Of a DNA stretch of 64,000 nt, positions 34,040-42,815 are shown piece after piece. Position numbers and translations under genes: made by a program. The notes under the pieces were generated by a model. That model did no database searches. It saw nothing but the letters and a program-made list of their open reading frames with translations, and was not told where the DNA came from. How positions within the stretch are numbered: the first letter of the stretch is position 1; each line of letters begins with the position of its first letter. The DNA is from UTCHB3 sp964625575 (GTDB lineage Bacteria > Bacteroidota > Ignavibacteria > Ignavibacteriales > Ignavibacteriaceae), in NCBI GenBank assembly GCA_964625575.1, contig CAZVBQ010000010.1:1-64000 (forward strand), written 5' to 3'.

Positions 34040-36004
34040 ATGGAAAAGTTCAAGAAGTTTATTCTTGGCAAGCCCCGGGATCTAAGCAATCCCAATATCT
34101 TCCACAAAATATCACTCGTGGCGTTTCTCGCCTGGGTGGGTTTGGGAGCGGATGGACTCAGTTCATCTGCATACGGACCGGATGAGGCATTCAGAGCACT
34201 GGGCGAGCATACCAGCCTCGCCCTCTTTCTCGCGGCTGCCACGGCGATCACGGTAGTAATAATTTCCTACTCTTACACGAAAATAATCGAGCACTTCCCG
34301 TATGGTGGTGGTGGTTATGTGGTCGCGACAAAGCTTCTCGGAAGCTCCTGGGGAGTGATCTCCGGCAGCGCGCTGATAGTTGATTACGTGCTTACCATTA
34401 CCGTGTCGGTCGCCTCCGGCACGTCACAGGTTTTTAGCTTTCTTCCGCTCGGTTGGCATGATAACATTGTCTATGTCAATTCCGTTGTGATATTAGTGCT
34501 GATAATCATGAATCTCCGGGGGGTGAAGGAGTCGATTTCCATCCTCGTACCCATTTTCCTCCTTTTCGTTGCCACACATTTGATCGTGATCTTCGGTTCA
34601 CTTTTTGTTCATATCGATAACATCGGCGAAGTAACGAGGTCAGTCTCGAACGACTTGTCAAATTCAGCTTCAACGCTGGGAATTGGCGGCATGTTCCTTC
34701 TCTTCGCGAACGCGTATTCAAGAGGCGCGGGTACTTACACGGGAATTGAGGCAGTCTCGAACGGTCTTCAGATCATGCGTGAGCCGAAGGTAAAAACCGC
34801 CAAGAGAACGATGTTCTACATGGCGACCTCACTCGCATTTACCGCGGCGGCAATTCTGATAATCTATCTTCTCGCTGAAGTAAAGGTCCAGCCCGGTAAG
34901 ACCCTGAACGCGGTAATGATCGAGGCCCTTGGCTGGGGGACATGGTTTGTGGTTCTTACCCTTGTTTCGGAGGCGCTGCTCTTGTTCGTTGCCGCGCAGA
35001 CCGGTTTTATAGATGGGCCACGGGTAATGGCTAACATGGCGATCGATTATTGGCTGCCAAGACGTTTCAGTTCACTTTCCGACCGTCTCACGATGGAGAA
35101 CGGGGTGCTGATCATGGGTGCCGCGGCGCTGGCACTTCTCTGGTACACGGGCGGAAGTGTTGACCATCTTGTAACGATGTACTCGATAAACGTTTTCGTG
35201 ACCTTCTCACTGACTCAGGCGGGAATGATGCGGTTCTGGATGAAAAAGAAGAGCGCCCTTCCGAAATGGAAGTGGAATCTGACGATCCACACCGTGGCTT
35301 TCATTCTCTGCGTGTCGATTCTTGGAATAGTGGTTTATGAAAAGTTTGAGCAGGGTGCGTGGCTGACAGTGATAATCACCACCGGGTTTGTCCTCTTCTG
35401 CATGATGATAAAGAGGCACTACTTCAAGGTCATGAAGAAAACCAGGTCGTTAACGGAGATACTCACCGATATCCCGGTCACCCGTGATGAAAGTCTTCCC
35501 CCTGTGGTGAACGAGATCAGCAAGAACGAGCCTGTTGCCGTGTTGCTTGTCGGAGGATATGGTGGTTTGGGTCTTCACTCTGTGCTTCAGATAATTCAGA
35601 AGTACCCCCGTTTTTACAAACAGATGATTTTTGTTTCAGTCGGTGTAATCGATTCGGGTGTATTTAAAGGCAGTGACGAGATAGAGAACGTAAAGTCCTT
35701 TGTGAAGTCATCCATGGATAAATACGTCAAATTTGTAAACGACTTCGGAATTGCCGCCGTTTCGAGAACCGCGATCGGTACCGACGTGTCTGAAGAGGCT
35801 TACAAGATCTGCTCGGAAGTGGCAAACGAGTATCCGCTCGCTATGTTTTACTCGGGAAAACTCGTCTTTGAGAAGGAGAAATTGTACCACAGATTGTTGC
35901 ATAACGAGACCTCGTACTCAGTACAGAAGCGCCTGGCTTTTCACGGTATCCCAATGACGGTTCTACCCGTAAGAGTGTGGGATAAAAGTGATAAAAAAGT
36001 TTGA
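34040..36004 (+). CDS. KimA-like APC-superfamily permease (probable potassium or amino-acid importer)
   Basis: A 654-residue permease with about 12 helices in residues 20-480 and a cytoplasmic C-terminal domain (about 495-650). The opening GLGADGLSSSAYGPDEAF, then FPYGGGGYVVATKLLGSSWG and ALIVDYVLTITVSVASGTSQV closely follow the pattern of Bacillus KimA (KUP-family high-affinity K+/H+ symporter) and related APC permeases. The C-terminal VAVLLVGGYGGLGLHSVLQII domain has an alpha/beta character. KimA is controlled by c-di-AMP in Bacillus, but the 77-bp leader here is too short for the ydaO-type riboswitch. Substrate assignment is by resemblance only. Confidence 0.83.
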   Translation: MEKFKKFILGKPRDLSNPNIFHKISLVAFLAWVGLGADGLSSSAYGPDEAFRALGEHTSLALFLAAATAITVVIISYSYTKIIEHFPYGGGGYVVATKLLGSSWGVISGSALIVDYVLTITVSVASGTSQVFSFLPLGWHDNIVYVNSVVILVLIIMNLRGVKESISILVPIFLLFVATHLIVIFGSLFVHIDNIGEVTRSVSNDLSNSASTLGIGGMFLLFANAYSRGAGTYTGIEAVSNGLQIMREPKVKTAKRTMFYMATSLAFTAAAILIIYLLAEVKVQPGKTLNAVMIEALGWGTWFVVLTLVSEALLLFVAAQTGFIDGPRVMANMAIDYWLPRRFSSLSDRLTMENGVLIMGAAALALLWYTGGSVDHLVTMYSINVFVTFSLTQAGMMRFWMKKKSALPKWKWNLTIHTVAFILCVSILGIVVYEKFEQGAWLTVIITTGFVLFCMMIKRHYFKVMKKTRSLTEILTDIPVTRDESLPPVVNEISKNEPVAVLLVGGYGGLGLHSVLQIIQKYPRFYKQMIFVSVGVIDSGVFKGSDEIENVKSFVKSSMDKYVKFVNDFGIAAVSRTAIGTDVSEEAYKICSEVANEYPLAMFYSGKLVFEKEKLYHRLLHNETSYSVQKRLAFHGIPMTVLPVRVWDKSDKKV

Positions 36005-36023
36005 TCTTTCAATAAAAATAAAC

Positions 36024-36057
36024 AGAATAATAGTTATGTTTCACTAACAATTATTCT
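36024..36057. promoter_or_regulatory. 34-bp inverted repeat upstream of the hdr-flx operon
   Basis: AGAATAAT-A-GTTA (36024-36036) faces TAAC-A-ATTATTCT (36045-36057): a perfect 8-bp outer arm and a 4-bp inner arm with one mismatch between, and an 8-nt loop. It is AT-rich and not followed by a T run. It could be an operator for the hdr-flx genes or a weak terminator of the permease gene 20 nt upstream. Confidence 0.45.
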
Positions 36058-36072
36058 AAAATTTATAGTAGT

Positions 36073-36088
36073 TTGATCAAATGATCAA
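36073..36088. promoter_or_regulatory. 16-bp palindrome resembling a CRP/FNR-family site upstream of hdrC
   Basis: TTGATCAAATGATCAA has perfect 7-bp arms (TTGATCA / TGATCAA) around AA. The half-sites equal those of FNR (TTGAT/ATCAA), but the spacing is 6 instead of 4, which equals the CRP spacing. It lies 50 nt before the hdrC ATG. A CRP/FNR-like redox regulator is a fitting hypothesis for this operon. Confidence 0.45.
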
Positions 36089-36138
36089 CATGAATTCACT
36101 TCCGATAAACACCCCTCTCTCTCTGTACGGAGTCAGCC

Positions 36139-36684
36139 ATGAAAACTATAGACCCGAGCAATTTCCGAGAGAAATTAGATACAGTTATGTCCCAAGACCC
36201 TGCAATTTGCTATCAATGTGGCAAATGCTCGGCGGGATGTCCCGTAAGGGATTTTGCCGAAACTCCACCCAACAGGGTAGCGAGGTTCGTACAACTGGGC
36301 TTTTACGAAAAAGCGATTTCTTCACCTTCAATCTGGCTCTGTGCCGGGTGTCAGACATGTAGCAGCAGATGCCCTCAAGGTTTTGACATGGCGCGGTTCA
36401 TGGATGCACTCCGTGAGCTTGCCGTCGAGTATGGTATCAAACCACCTGACCCCGAAGGCATGGCCTTCCATAGATCATTTCTAAACCAGATAAAGAACTT
36501 CGGCCGTTCTTACGAGATCGGCTTCCTCCTCGAATACAAACTAAAAACACACAACTTCTTCCAGGATCTCGATCTTGCTCCCGTTACCCTCGCGAAAGGG
36601 AAGCTCGGGTTGCTTCCTCCGAAGGTTAAAGGAAAGAAAATGATCAAGAAGATATTCACCGGTTCAGAAGGAGGTATCTCATGA
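36139..36684 (+). CDS. hdrC: Heterodisulfide reductase subunit C-like iron-sulfur protein
   Basis: A 181-residue protein with two complete 4Fe-4S motifs: C24/C27/C30/C34 in CYQCGKCSAGCP and C68/C71/C74/C78 in CAGCQTCSSRCP. This matches HdrC, which wires HdrA to the HdrB active site. ATG 36139 has GGAG at 36129. It is the first gene of a seven-gene unit; its stop overlaps the hdrB start by 4 bp. Confidence 0.93.
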   Translation: MKTIDPSNFREKLDTVMSQDPAICYQCGKCSAGCPVRDFAETPPNRVARFVQLGFYEKAISSPSIWLCAGCQTCSSRCPQGFDMARFMDALRELAVEYGIKPPDPEGMAFHRSFLNQIKNFGRSYEIGFLLEYKLKTHNFFQDLDLAPVTLAKGKLGLLPPKVKGKKMIKKIFTGSEGGIS

Positions 36685-37565
36685 AAATGGGTTACTACCC
36701 CGGCTGCTCAGCCGAAGGGACCGGAAAAGAGTCTGATCTCTCCCTGAGGGAGGTTTTCAAGGTTCTCGATATCGGGCTCGATGAAATAGAAGACTGGTCG
36801 TGCTGCGGCGCCACTTCCGCCCATGTTACATCACATATTTTGTCGGTCGCGCTTCCGGCCAGGAACCTCCTGCTCGCGCAAAAGCAGGGTTTGAATGAGC
36901 TTCTTGCTCCTTGCGCCGCGTGTTACAGCCGGCTTGTCTCATCACAGAATGAGATCAGGCTCGACGAAAAAACACGCATGCGGGTTGAAGAACTGCTTGA
37001 AGACAAACTTGCCACCGGTACAAAAGTGTGCAACCTTCTTCAGTGTTTCAATGAAATTGGCACGGTGAAACTGAAGGAAAAGGTTGAAGCGGATTTAAGT
37101 GCCCTCAAAATAGCTTGCTACTATGGTTGCCTGCTTGTCAGGCCTGCTGATATAGCTCAGCCTGACGACATGGAAGATCCCCACTCGATGGAAGAGATTG
37201 TCAAAGCACTCGGTGCCGGAACCATTGACTGGAACTTCAAGACCGAATGTTGCGGTGCCGCTCACTCGATCGCGCATACCGACATTGTGCTTAAACTTAG
37301 CAAGCAGATACTCGATAACGCGATAAAGCATGGCGCCGATGCCATCGTGGTCGCCTGCCCGATGTGCCACTCAAATCTTGACATGCGCCAGGTGGCGATC
37401 TTCAAGAAAGATAAGGAAAGAAAACCAATTCCGGTACTTTATCTTACTGAATTGATCGGTCTCGCGATGGGGATTGAGCCTAAAGCCCTGGGCATCGACT
37501 CCCACTACATCGATGTCAAACCCCTGATTGCAAAAATTAAAAAACGGGAGGCAGTATGCGCGTAG
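36681..37565 (+). CDS. hdrB: Heterodisulfide reductase subunit B-like protein
   Basis: A 294-residue protein with two intact CCG domains. The first has C9, C41-C42, C78 and C81; the second has the Cys of CYYGCLL, the CC pair in TECCGAAH and CPMC. In methanogen HdrB these bind two noncubane 4Fe-4S clusters that split the CoM-S-S-CoB disulfide. In bacteria the disulfide substrate is different; DsrC-type thiol proteins have been proposed. All ligands are kept, so it should be catalytically active. A strong Shine-Dalgarno (GGAGG) precedes the ATG. Confidence 0.95.
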   Translation: MKMGYYPGCSAEGTGKESDLSLREVFKVLDIGLDEIEDWSCCGATSAHVTSHILSVALPARNLLLAQKQGLNELLAPCAACYSRLVSSQNEIRLDEKTRMRVEELLEDKLATGTKVCNLLQCFNEIGTVKLKEKVEADLSALKIACYYGCLLVRPADIAQPDDMEDPHSMEEIVKALGAGTIDWNFKTECCGAAHSIAHTDIVLKLSKQILDNAIKHGADAIVVACPMCHSNLDMRQVAIFKKDKERKPIPVLYLTELIGLAMGIEPKALGIDSHYIDVKPLIAKIKKREAVCA

Positions 37566-39562
37566 GTGTTTTTGTTTGTCACTGCGGTGAAAACATAGGC
37601 AGAACCGTTGACTGTCACGCTGTTGCCGAAGCATGTGCTGAATTTCCGGGGGTTGTCCACTCGGAAGACTACAAATACATGTGCTCTGATCCGGGTCAGA
37701 ACCTGATAAAACAGGCGATCCGCGAGAAGGGACTCGATGCTGTGGTAGTTGGCTCATGCTCACCCCACATGCACGAAAAGACATTCAGAAAGGCTTGCGC
37801 TGACGCGGGGATCAACCCATACATGGTTGAGATCGCCAATCTGCGTGAGCATTGCAGTTGGATACATGATGATATTAAAGCCGGAACAAAGAAGTCGATT
37901 GATCTGATGCGTTTCGCGGTCGAAAAGGTCAAATTCAACGTTCCGCTCGCGCCGATACGCGTGCCCGTTACAAAGCGGACATTGGTGATCGGTGGCGGTA
38001 TCTCCGGTATTCAGGCGGCGCTCGACATAGCCAATGCCGGTTATGAAGTGGTGCTGGTTGAGAAGGAGCCTTCGATCGGTGGGCACATGAGTCAGCTTTC
38101 GGAGACATTTCCTACACTTGACTGCTCACAGTGCATCCTTACCCCGAGGATGGTAGAGGTTTATCAGCATCCGAAGATCAAATTGATGACCTACGCTGAA
38201 GTGGCAGAAGTTGAAGGTTTCATTGGAAACTTCACCGTCACCATCAAGAAAAAGGCTAAGTCGATAAAAGAAGACCTCTGCACGGGGTGCGGACTTTGCG
38301 CGCAGAAATGCCCGATCAAAAAGAAGGCGCTCTCCGAGTTTGATGAAGGTCTCGCTTTCCGCTCGGCGATGTACGTTCCGTTCCCGCAGGCAGTACCGAA
38401 CATTCCCGTCATCGACAGGGATGTTTGTACCTACTTCAAGAACGGCAAATGTGCCCTCTGTAAGAGCGTTTGCGGCAGGGACGCGATCGATTTCGAGCAA
38501 CAGGACACCTTCGTTAAGGAGGAAGTTGGAGCGATAATTGTTGCCACCGGTTACAAACTTTACACTATCGACAAAAAACCGGAAGATAACATCTACAAAG
38601 GCTATGGCGAGTACGGCTACGGCAAGTACAAAGATGTTATTGATGGTTTGCAGTTCGAGAGGATAGCAAGTGCTTCGGGCCCCACTTCCGGAGAGATAAG
38701 AAGACCTTCCGATAACAAGGAACCCCAAAAGATTGTATTCATACAGTGCGTGGGTTCACGTGACGAGTCGAAGGGAATTTCTTTCTGCAGCAAGATATGC
38801 TGCATGTATACCGCGAAACACGCCATGCTTTACAAGCACAAAGTCCATCATGGCGAAGCGTATGTATTCTATATGGATATCAGATCGGGCGGAAAGAACT
38901 ATGAAGAGTTCGTCCGCAGGGCGATCGAGGAAGACCATGTGAAGTACATCCGTGGAAGGGTTTCCAAAATCTACGAAGAGGATGGAAAACTGCTTGTCCG
39001 GGGTGAGGATACAATTGCCGGAATGCCTGTTACCATCGAAGCGGATCTGGTGGTGCTCGCTACCGCTATGCTGCCTCAGCCCGAAGCCGGCAGACTCGCT
39101 CAAACAATCGGCATTTCTTACGACAAACACGGTTACTTCCAGGAAGTGCATCCGAAATTGCGACCCGTTGAAACCGCCACCGGAGGGATCTTCCTCGCGG
39201 GGGCCTGCCACTCGCCCCGTGACATCCCCGATTGTGTGGCGATGGCTTCTGCCGCCGCGGCGAAAACAATGGTGCTGTTCGGATCCGACATGCTCGAGCG
39301 TGAACCTGTAGTGGCTGAAGTCGACCCCTCAACCTGCGCGGGTTGCTTCTACTGCAAGAAGGTATGTGCCTACAACGCGATAGAGATAGAGGAGATCAGG
39401 AACCGGCAAGGTCAACTGATCAAGGTTGTCGCGCACGTTAATTCGGGACTCTGTCAGGGTTGCGGAACGTGTAACGCGACCTGTCCTTCCAAATCGATCG
39501 AGTTGATCGGATTCAGAGATGATCAGATTTTCGCACAGATAAACGCGTTCGCGGAGGTGTAA
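37556..39562 (+). CDS. hdrA: Heterodisulfide reductase subunit A-like FAD protein (bifurcating subunit)
   Basis: A 668-residue flavoprotein. An N-terminal Cys-containing domain (VGVFVCHCGENIG) is followed by an FAD-binding Rossmann domain (RTLVIGGGISGIQAALDIA) and the HdrA-specific FPTLDCSQCILTPRM. Cluster motifs are CTGCGLCAQKCP, the CALCKSVC region near 300, CAGCFYCKKVC near 597 and CQGCGTCNATCP near 632. In characterised complexes HdrA carries the bifurcating FAD that sends one electron to ferredoxin and one to HdrB. It overlaps hdrB by 10 bp. Confidence 0.96.
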   Translation: MRVGVFVCHCGENIGRTVDCHAVAEACAEFPGVVHSEDYKYMCSDPGQNLIKQAIREKGLDAVVVGSCSPHMHEKTFRKACADAGINPYMVEIANLREHCSWIHDDIKAGTKKSIDLMRFAVEKVKFNVPLAPIRVPVTKRTLVIGGGISGIQAALDIANAGYEVVLVEKEPSIGGHMSQLSETFPTLDCSQCILTPRMVEVYQHPKIKLMTYAEVAEVEGFIGNFTVTIKKKAKSIKEDLCTGCGLCAQKCPIKKKALSEFDEGLAFRSAMYVPFPQAVPNIPVIDRDVCTYFKNGKCALCKSVCGRDAIDFEQQDTFVKEEVGAIIVATGYKLYTIDKKPEDNIYKGYGEYGYGKYKDVIDGLQFERIASASGPTSGEIRRPSDNKEPQKIVFIQCVGSRDESKGISFCSKICCMYTAKHAMLYKHKVHHGEAYVFYMDIRSGGKNYEEFVRRAIEEDHVKYIRGRVSKIYEEDGKLLVRGEDTIAGMPVTIEADLVVLATAMLPQPEAGRLAQTIGISYDKHGYFQEVHPKLRPVETATGGIFLAGACHSPRDIPDCVAMASAAAAKTMVLFGSDMLEREPVVAEVDPSTCAGCFYCKKVCAYNAIEIEEIRNRQGQLIKVVAHVNSGLCQGCGTCNATCPSKSIELIGFRDDQIFAQINAFAEV

Positions 39563-39563
39563 C

Positions 39564-40031
39564 ATGGAAGAAAGATTCGAACCCAAAATTGTTGCTTTCG
39601 TCTGTAACTGGTGCACCTATACCGGGGCCGACCTCGCGGGTACTTCACGCCTGAAACAGCAACCTAACGCGAGACTGATAAGAGTGCCCTGCACCGGCAG
39701 GATCGATCCGGTATTCATTATTAAAGCATTTGAAAGTGGTGCCGATGGCGTTCTGGTTTCAGGATGCCACCCGGGTGACTGCCACTACAACGCCGGAAAC
39801 TTTCACGCCAGGAGGCGATGGATCATGTTCAGGGAACTCCTTGAGTTTACCGGAATTGATTCAACACGGCTTCACTTCTCGTGGGTCTCTGCTTCTGAAG
39901 GTAAGAAGTGGGTTGACGTGGTTGACGGTGTTACCGAAATTGTCCGTCAGAAAGGTCCGTTCGAGAAGTTTCGCCAAATGGCAAGACAGGTTGAACTCCC
40001 TGATCTGATTGAAGAGGAGGTTGAAGCATGA
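39564..40031 (+). CDS. flxD: MvhD/FlxD-type electron-transfer iron-sulfur protein
   Basis: A 155-residue protein with FVCNWCTYTGADLAG, LIRVPCTGRIDP and SGCHPGDCHY, the Cys pattern of the MvhD family that binds a 2Fe-2S cluster. It passes electrons from the NADH-oxidising module to HdrA. It starts 1 bp after hdrA and overlaps the next gene by 4 bp. Confidence 0.94.
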   Translation: MEERFEPKIVAFVCNWCTYTGADLAGTSRLKQQPNARLIRVPCTGRIDPVFIIKAFESGADGVLVSGCHPGDCHYNAGNFHARRRWIMFRELLEFTGIDSTRLHFSWVSASEGKKWVDVVDGVTEIVRQKGPFEKFRQMARQVELPDLIEEEVEA

Positions 40032-40891
40032 ACCGGTTAAACACTGTATGTCATGATGCCTTGCTTGATAACAAAGCCGCGCTGATCATAGGATACGCCG
40101 AAGACAGGCATCACAACCTGCGACCATTCATAGCTCACAAGCCTGAGGATGCCGAAAAAATGGCGTTCGGGCATTCCGCCGTGAACAACCTCGCTGTTTA
40201 CATCCACCGTTACCGTAACAGGGTTGACGGGAAGATTGGCATAGTTGTAAAGCCTTGTGATCTTAAAGCTGTTACCGCCCTGATACAGGAGAACAGAATA
40301 AAACGTGATGATCTTTACATAATTGGAGTCAACTGTTCCGGTGTTGTAAAAGATGCCACGGTTGAGTTCTCGAAAGATAACACGCAGATAAAGTGCAGAA
40401 CGTGCGCATCGAAAACCCCTGACTATTTTGATGAGATCGCGGAAGAATCTGTGGAATTTGAACTCCCCGATGATACCGCGGCCGCGCTTCTGGAGCAGGT
40501 CGGCAAGATGAGCGCTGAAGAAAGAATGGACTTCTGGAGCTCCGAGTTTGAGAAGTGCATCAAGTGTTATGCCTGCCGCGAGGTTTGTCCAATGTGCTAC
40601 TGCGATCAGTGCATAGTGGATAAAACCGAACCCAGATGGGTTGAAAGCAGTTCAACCACCCGTGCCAATTTCGCCTGGAACATCATCCGCGCCTTTCATC
40701 AGGCGGGGAGGTGCATAGGCTGTGGCGAGTGCGACAGGGTCTGTCCCGCTGACATCCCCCTTTCGCTTCTGAACAGGAAGATGGGGATGGTGGCGTTCAA
40801 AGAATTTGGCTACCGGCACGGTACCGATATGAACGCGCCGACACTCATCGGAACATTCAGCAATTCAGATCATGAAGAATTTATCAGGTAG
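40028..40891 (+). CDS. flxC: Iron-sulfur protein of the Flx module (FlxC-like)
   Basis: A 287-residue protein. An N-terminal part with KIGIVVKPCDLKAVTALIQEN and DLYIIGVNCSG resembles F420-hydrogenase/dehydrogenase beta (FrhB-like) proteins; the C-terminal half has a Cys cluster CIKCYACREVCPMCYCDQC and a 4Fe-4S motif CIGCGECDRVCP. In the FlxABCD-HdrABC system two such ferredoxin-like proteins bridge FlxA and FlxD. The letter C is given by gene order mirrored from the described cluster, not by direct comparison. Confidence 0.82.
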   Translation: MNRLNTVCHDALLDNKAALIIGYAEDRHHNLRPFIAHKPEDAEKMAFGHSAVNNLAVYIHRYRNRVDGKIGIVVKPCDLKAVTALIQENRIKRDDLYIIGVNCSGVVKDATVEFSKDNTQIKCRTCASKTPDYFDEIAEESVEFELPDDTAAALLEQVGKMSAEERMDFWSSEFEKCIKCYACREVCPMCYCDQCIVDKTEPRWVESSSTTRANFAWNIIRAFHQAGRCIGCGECDRVCPADIPLSLLNRKMGMVAFKEFGYRHGTDMNAPTLIGTFSNSDHEEFIR

Positions 40892-40899
40892 GTGACAAA

Positions 40900-41928
40900 A
40901 TGAAAACTATGAAAATAACTCTTCAAGATCTTGTAAAACTCGTTCAAACACTAAAAGACGAAAATTGCCGCGTTATCGGCGTAACCCCCGATGGGAGAAG
41001 ATTCTCAGAGGATTTCGATACCTCGCTTGGCTTCATGGTGCCTGAAACGCCACCCACGGTTATCTCGTTCAAGGAACACTTTTTCCCCAAAACCGAGGCG
41101 TTGTTCCACTATGGAAGTGGCAGCGGAAAGGTTGAGTTGAAAGAGCCCGTTCAGGACGAAAGGCAAACCGTGATAATCGGTGCCAGACCTTGTGACACGG
41201 CGTCAATTCCCATTCTCTCGAAAGTATTCAACTGGGATTATTCCGACGATTTCTTCAACCGGAAGGTGGAGAACTCGATCGTGATCGGGATGAAGTGCGA
41301 CTACCATGATGACCACTGCTTCTGCAACGAAGTGGGGCTGTCGCAGTCATCTGAAAAAGGCTCTGATATCTTCCTGATAAGGGATGAAGATACCTTCTAC
41401 GCGAAGATCATCACCGGAAAGGGTGAGCAATTTACCGCGAAACACGCGGAGTTCTTCCATGATTTTACCGGTGACATCCCTTCAAAGAACGGAAAGGTAC
41501 CGGAAGAGAAGAAATTCGACTACGGAACCGTTAAAAAATGGCTCGATGAAAATTTCGATCACCCCTTCTGGTCGGAAGCCGGAGAAACATGTCTGAGCTG
41601 CGGGCAGTGCGCGTTTGTTTGTCCCACCTGTCACTGCTTCGACATAGTTGACGAAAAATGTGGTACCTGCTCCGGGATCCGGGTGAAGAATTGGGATGCC
41701 TGTCAGTTCTCCCTTTTCACAAAGCATGCTTCTGGGCATAACCCGAGGGAAACGAGAGAAAAGAGGTATCGCCAAAGGATATCTCACAAATTCAAGTACT
41801 ATAACGACAAGTTCTCTGAGATACTCTGCACCGGTTGCGGAAGATGTTCACGGGGATGTCCCGTTTCCATCGATCTGCTCGAGATTGTGCAGGATATCGA
41901 TAAACTCGCCCACGCAACGGTTGAATGA
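40900..41928 (+). CDS. flxB: Iron-sulfur protein of the Flx module (FlxB-like, sulfhydrogenase-beta/AsrA type)
   Basis: A 342-residue protein whose N-terminal domain (IIGARPCDTASIPIL, SIVIGMKCDYHDDHCFC) matches sulfhydrogenase beta (HydB) and anaerobic sulfite reductase A, and whose C-terminal half has CLSCGQCAFVCPTCHC and CTGCGRCSRGCP 4Fe-4S motifs. It would link NAD(P)H-oxidising FlxA to the rest of the complex. A pair HydB/HydG is also found in sulfhydrogenases, but no hydrogenase genes are present here. Confidence 0.87.
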   Translation: MKTMKITLQDLVKLVQTLKDENCRVIGVTPDGRRFSEDFDTSLGFMVPETPPTVISFKEHFFPKTEALFHYGSGSGKVELKEPVQDERQTVIIGARPCDTASIPILSKVFNWDYSDDFFNRKVENSIVIGMKCDYHDDHCFCNEVGLSQSSEKGSDIFLIRDEDTFYAKIITGKGEQFTAKHAEFFHDFTGDIPSKNGKVPEEKKFDYGTVKKWLDENFDHPFWSEAGETCLSCGQCAFVCPTCHCFDIVDEKCGTCSGIRVKNWDACQFSLFTKHASGHNPRETREKRYRQRISHKFKYYNDKFSEILCTGCGRCSRGCPVSIDLLEIVQDIDKLAHATVE

Positions 41929-41940
41929 AAGGAGGAACAA

Positions 41941-42771
41941 ATGAATATCTATAAACCCGAACTGGTTGAAATAACGGATATAATTCAGGAGACTCCTGAC
42001 ATTAAAACCTTTAAACTGAAGTTCATCAGCAAAAAAATGCGTGAAGAGTTTTCATTCCTCGCCGGACAGTTTGCAGAGTACTCGGTTTTTGGTGAAGGCG
42101 AGTGCACTTTCTGCATCGCCTCATCTCCAACGAGGATGGAGCATCTTGAGTGCTCGTTCAAGATCGCCGGAAAGGTTACCCGGGCCCTTAACAAAATGAA
42201 CGTGGGAGACATTATCGGTTTCCGCGGCCCCTACGGGAACCACTTCCCGGTGGAGGAGATGGAAGGGAAGAACGTTGTGTTTATCGCCGGCGGAATCGGT
42301 CTTGCTCCCGTGAGATGCGTGATCTGGAACGTTCTCGACCAGCGTGACCGGTTCAAAGATGTCACGATCGTTTATGGCGCCCGTTCGGTTTCTGATCTGG
42401 TTTACAAACGTGAACTGGAAGAGTGGAAGTCGATGCCGGGTGTAAAAACCGTTGTTACCGTTGACCCCGGAGGAGAAACCCCTGACTGGAACGGTGAAGT
42501 TGGTTTTGTGCCAACCATAGTTGAAAAAGTGGCTCCTGCCGCCGAAAACAGCGTGGCAATAATCTGCGGGCCTCCCGTAATGATAAAGTATACCTTCCCC
42601 GTTCTTGAGAAGCTTGGCTTCAACGAAGATAACATGATCACCACGTTGGAAAACAGAATGAAGTGTGGTCTGGGGAAGTGTGGCCGGTGCAATATCGGCA
42701 GCGTGTACGTCTGTAAAGATGGTCCCGTGTTCTCGTACAGGGAACTACAGGCACTACCTCAAGAGTACTGA
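41941..42771 (+). CDS. flxA: FAD/NAD(P)-binding oxidoreductase (FlxA-like)
   Basis: A 276-residue ferredoxin-NADP reductase-type flavoprotein: an FAD-binding barrel (FIASSPTRMEHLECSFKIAG region), NAD-binding loop FIAGGIGLAPVRCVIW, CGPPVMIKYT, and a C-terminal 2Fe-2S motif CGLGKCGRCNIG with a later Cys in VYVCKDG, as in PyrK and HydG. In the FlxABCD-HdrABC complex it oxidises NADH. It has a strong ribosome binding site (AAGGAGGA) and ends the operon. Confidence 0.93.
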   Translation: MNIYKPELVEITDIIQETPDIKTFKLKFISKKMREEFSFLAGQFAEYSVFGEGECTFCIASSPTRMEHLECSFKIAGKVTRALNKMNVGDIIGFRGPYGNHFPVEEMEGKNVVFIAGGIGLAPVRCVIWNVLDQRDRFKDVTIVYGARSVSDLVYKRELEEWKSMPGVKTVVTVDPGGETPDWNGEVGFVPTIVEKVAPAAENSVAIICGPPVMIKYTFPVLEKLGFNEDNMITTLENRMKCGLGKCGRCNIGSVYVCKDGPVFSYRELQALPQEY

Positions 42772-42780
42772 CATCAAATT

Positions 42781-42815
42781 AAAGGTGGGGGACTTTACAG
42801 TCCCCCTCCACCTTT
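42781..42815. terminator. Hairpin between convergent flxA and the next gene, possible bidirectional terminator
   Basis: AAAGGT plus GGGGGACT (42781-42794), loop TTAC, AGTCCCCC (42799-42806), bulge TCC, ACCTTT (42810-42815). The stem is strong and has AAA/TTT at its base, but no long T run follows on either strand. Confidence 0.6.

Noticed and set aside
38126..38728. A 200-residue open frame on the minus strand inside hdrA
   Set aside because: Antisense to a highly conserved gene with all motifs intact; no ribosome binding site and no recognisable domain.
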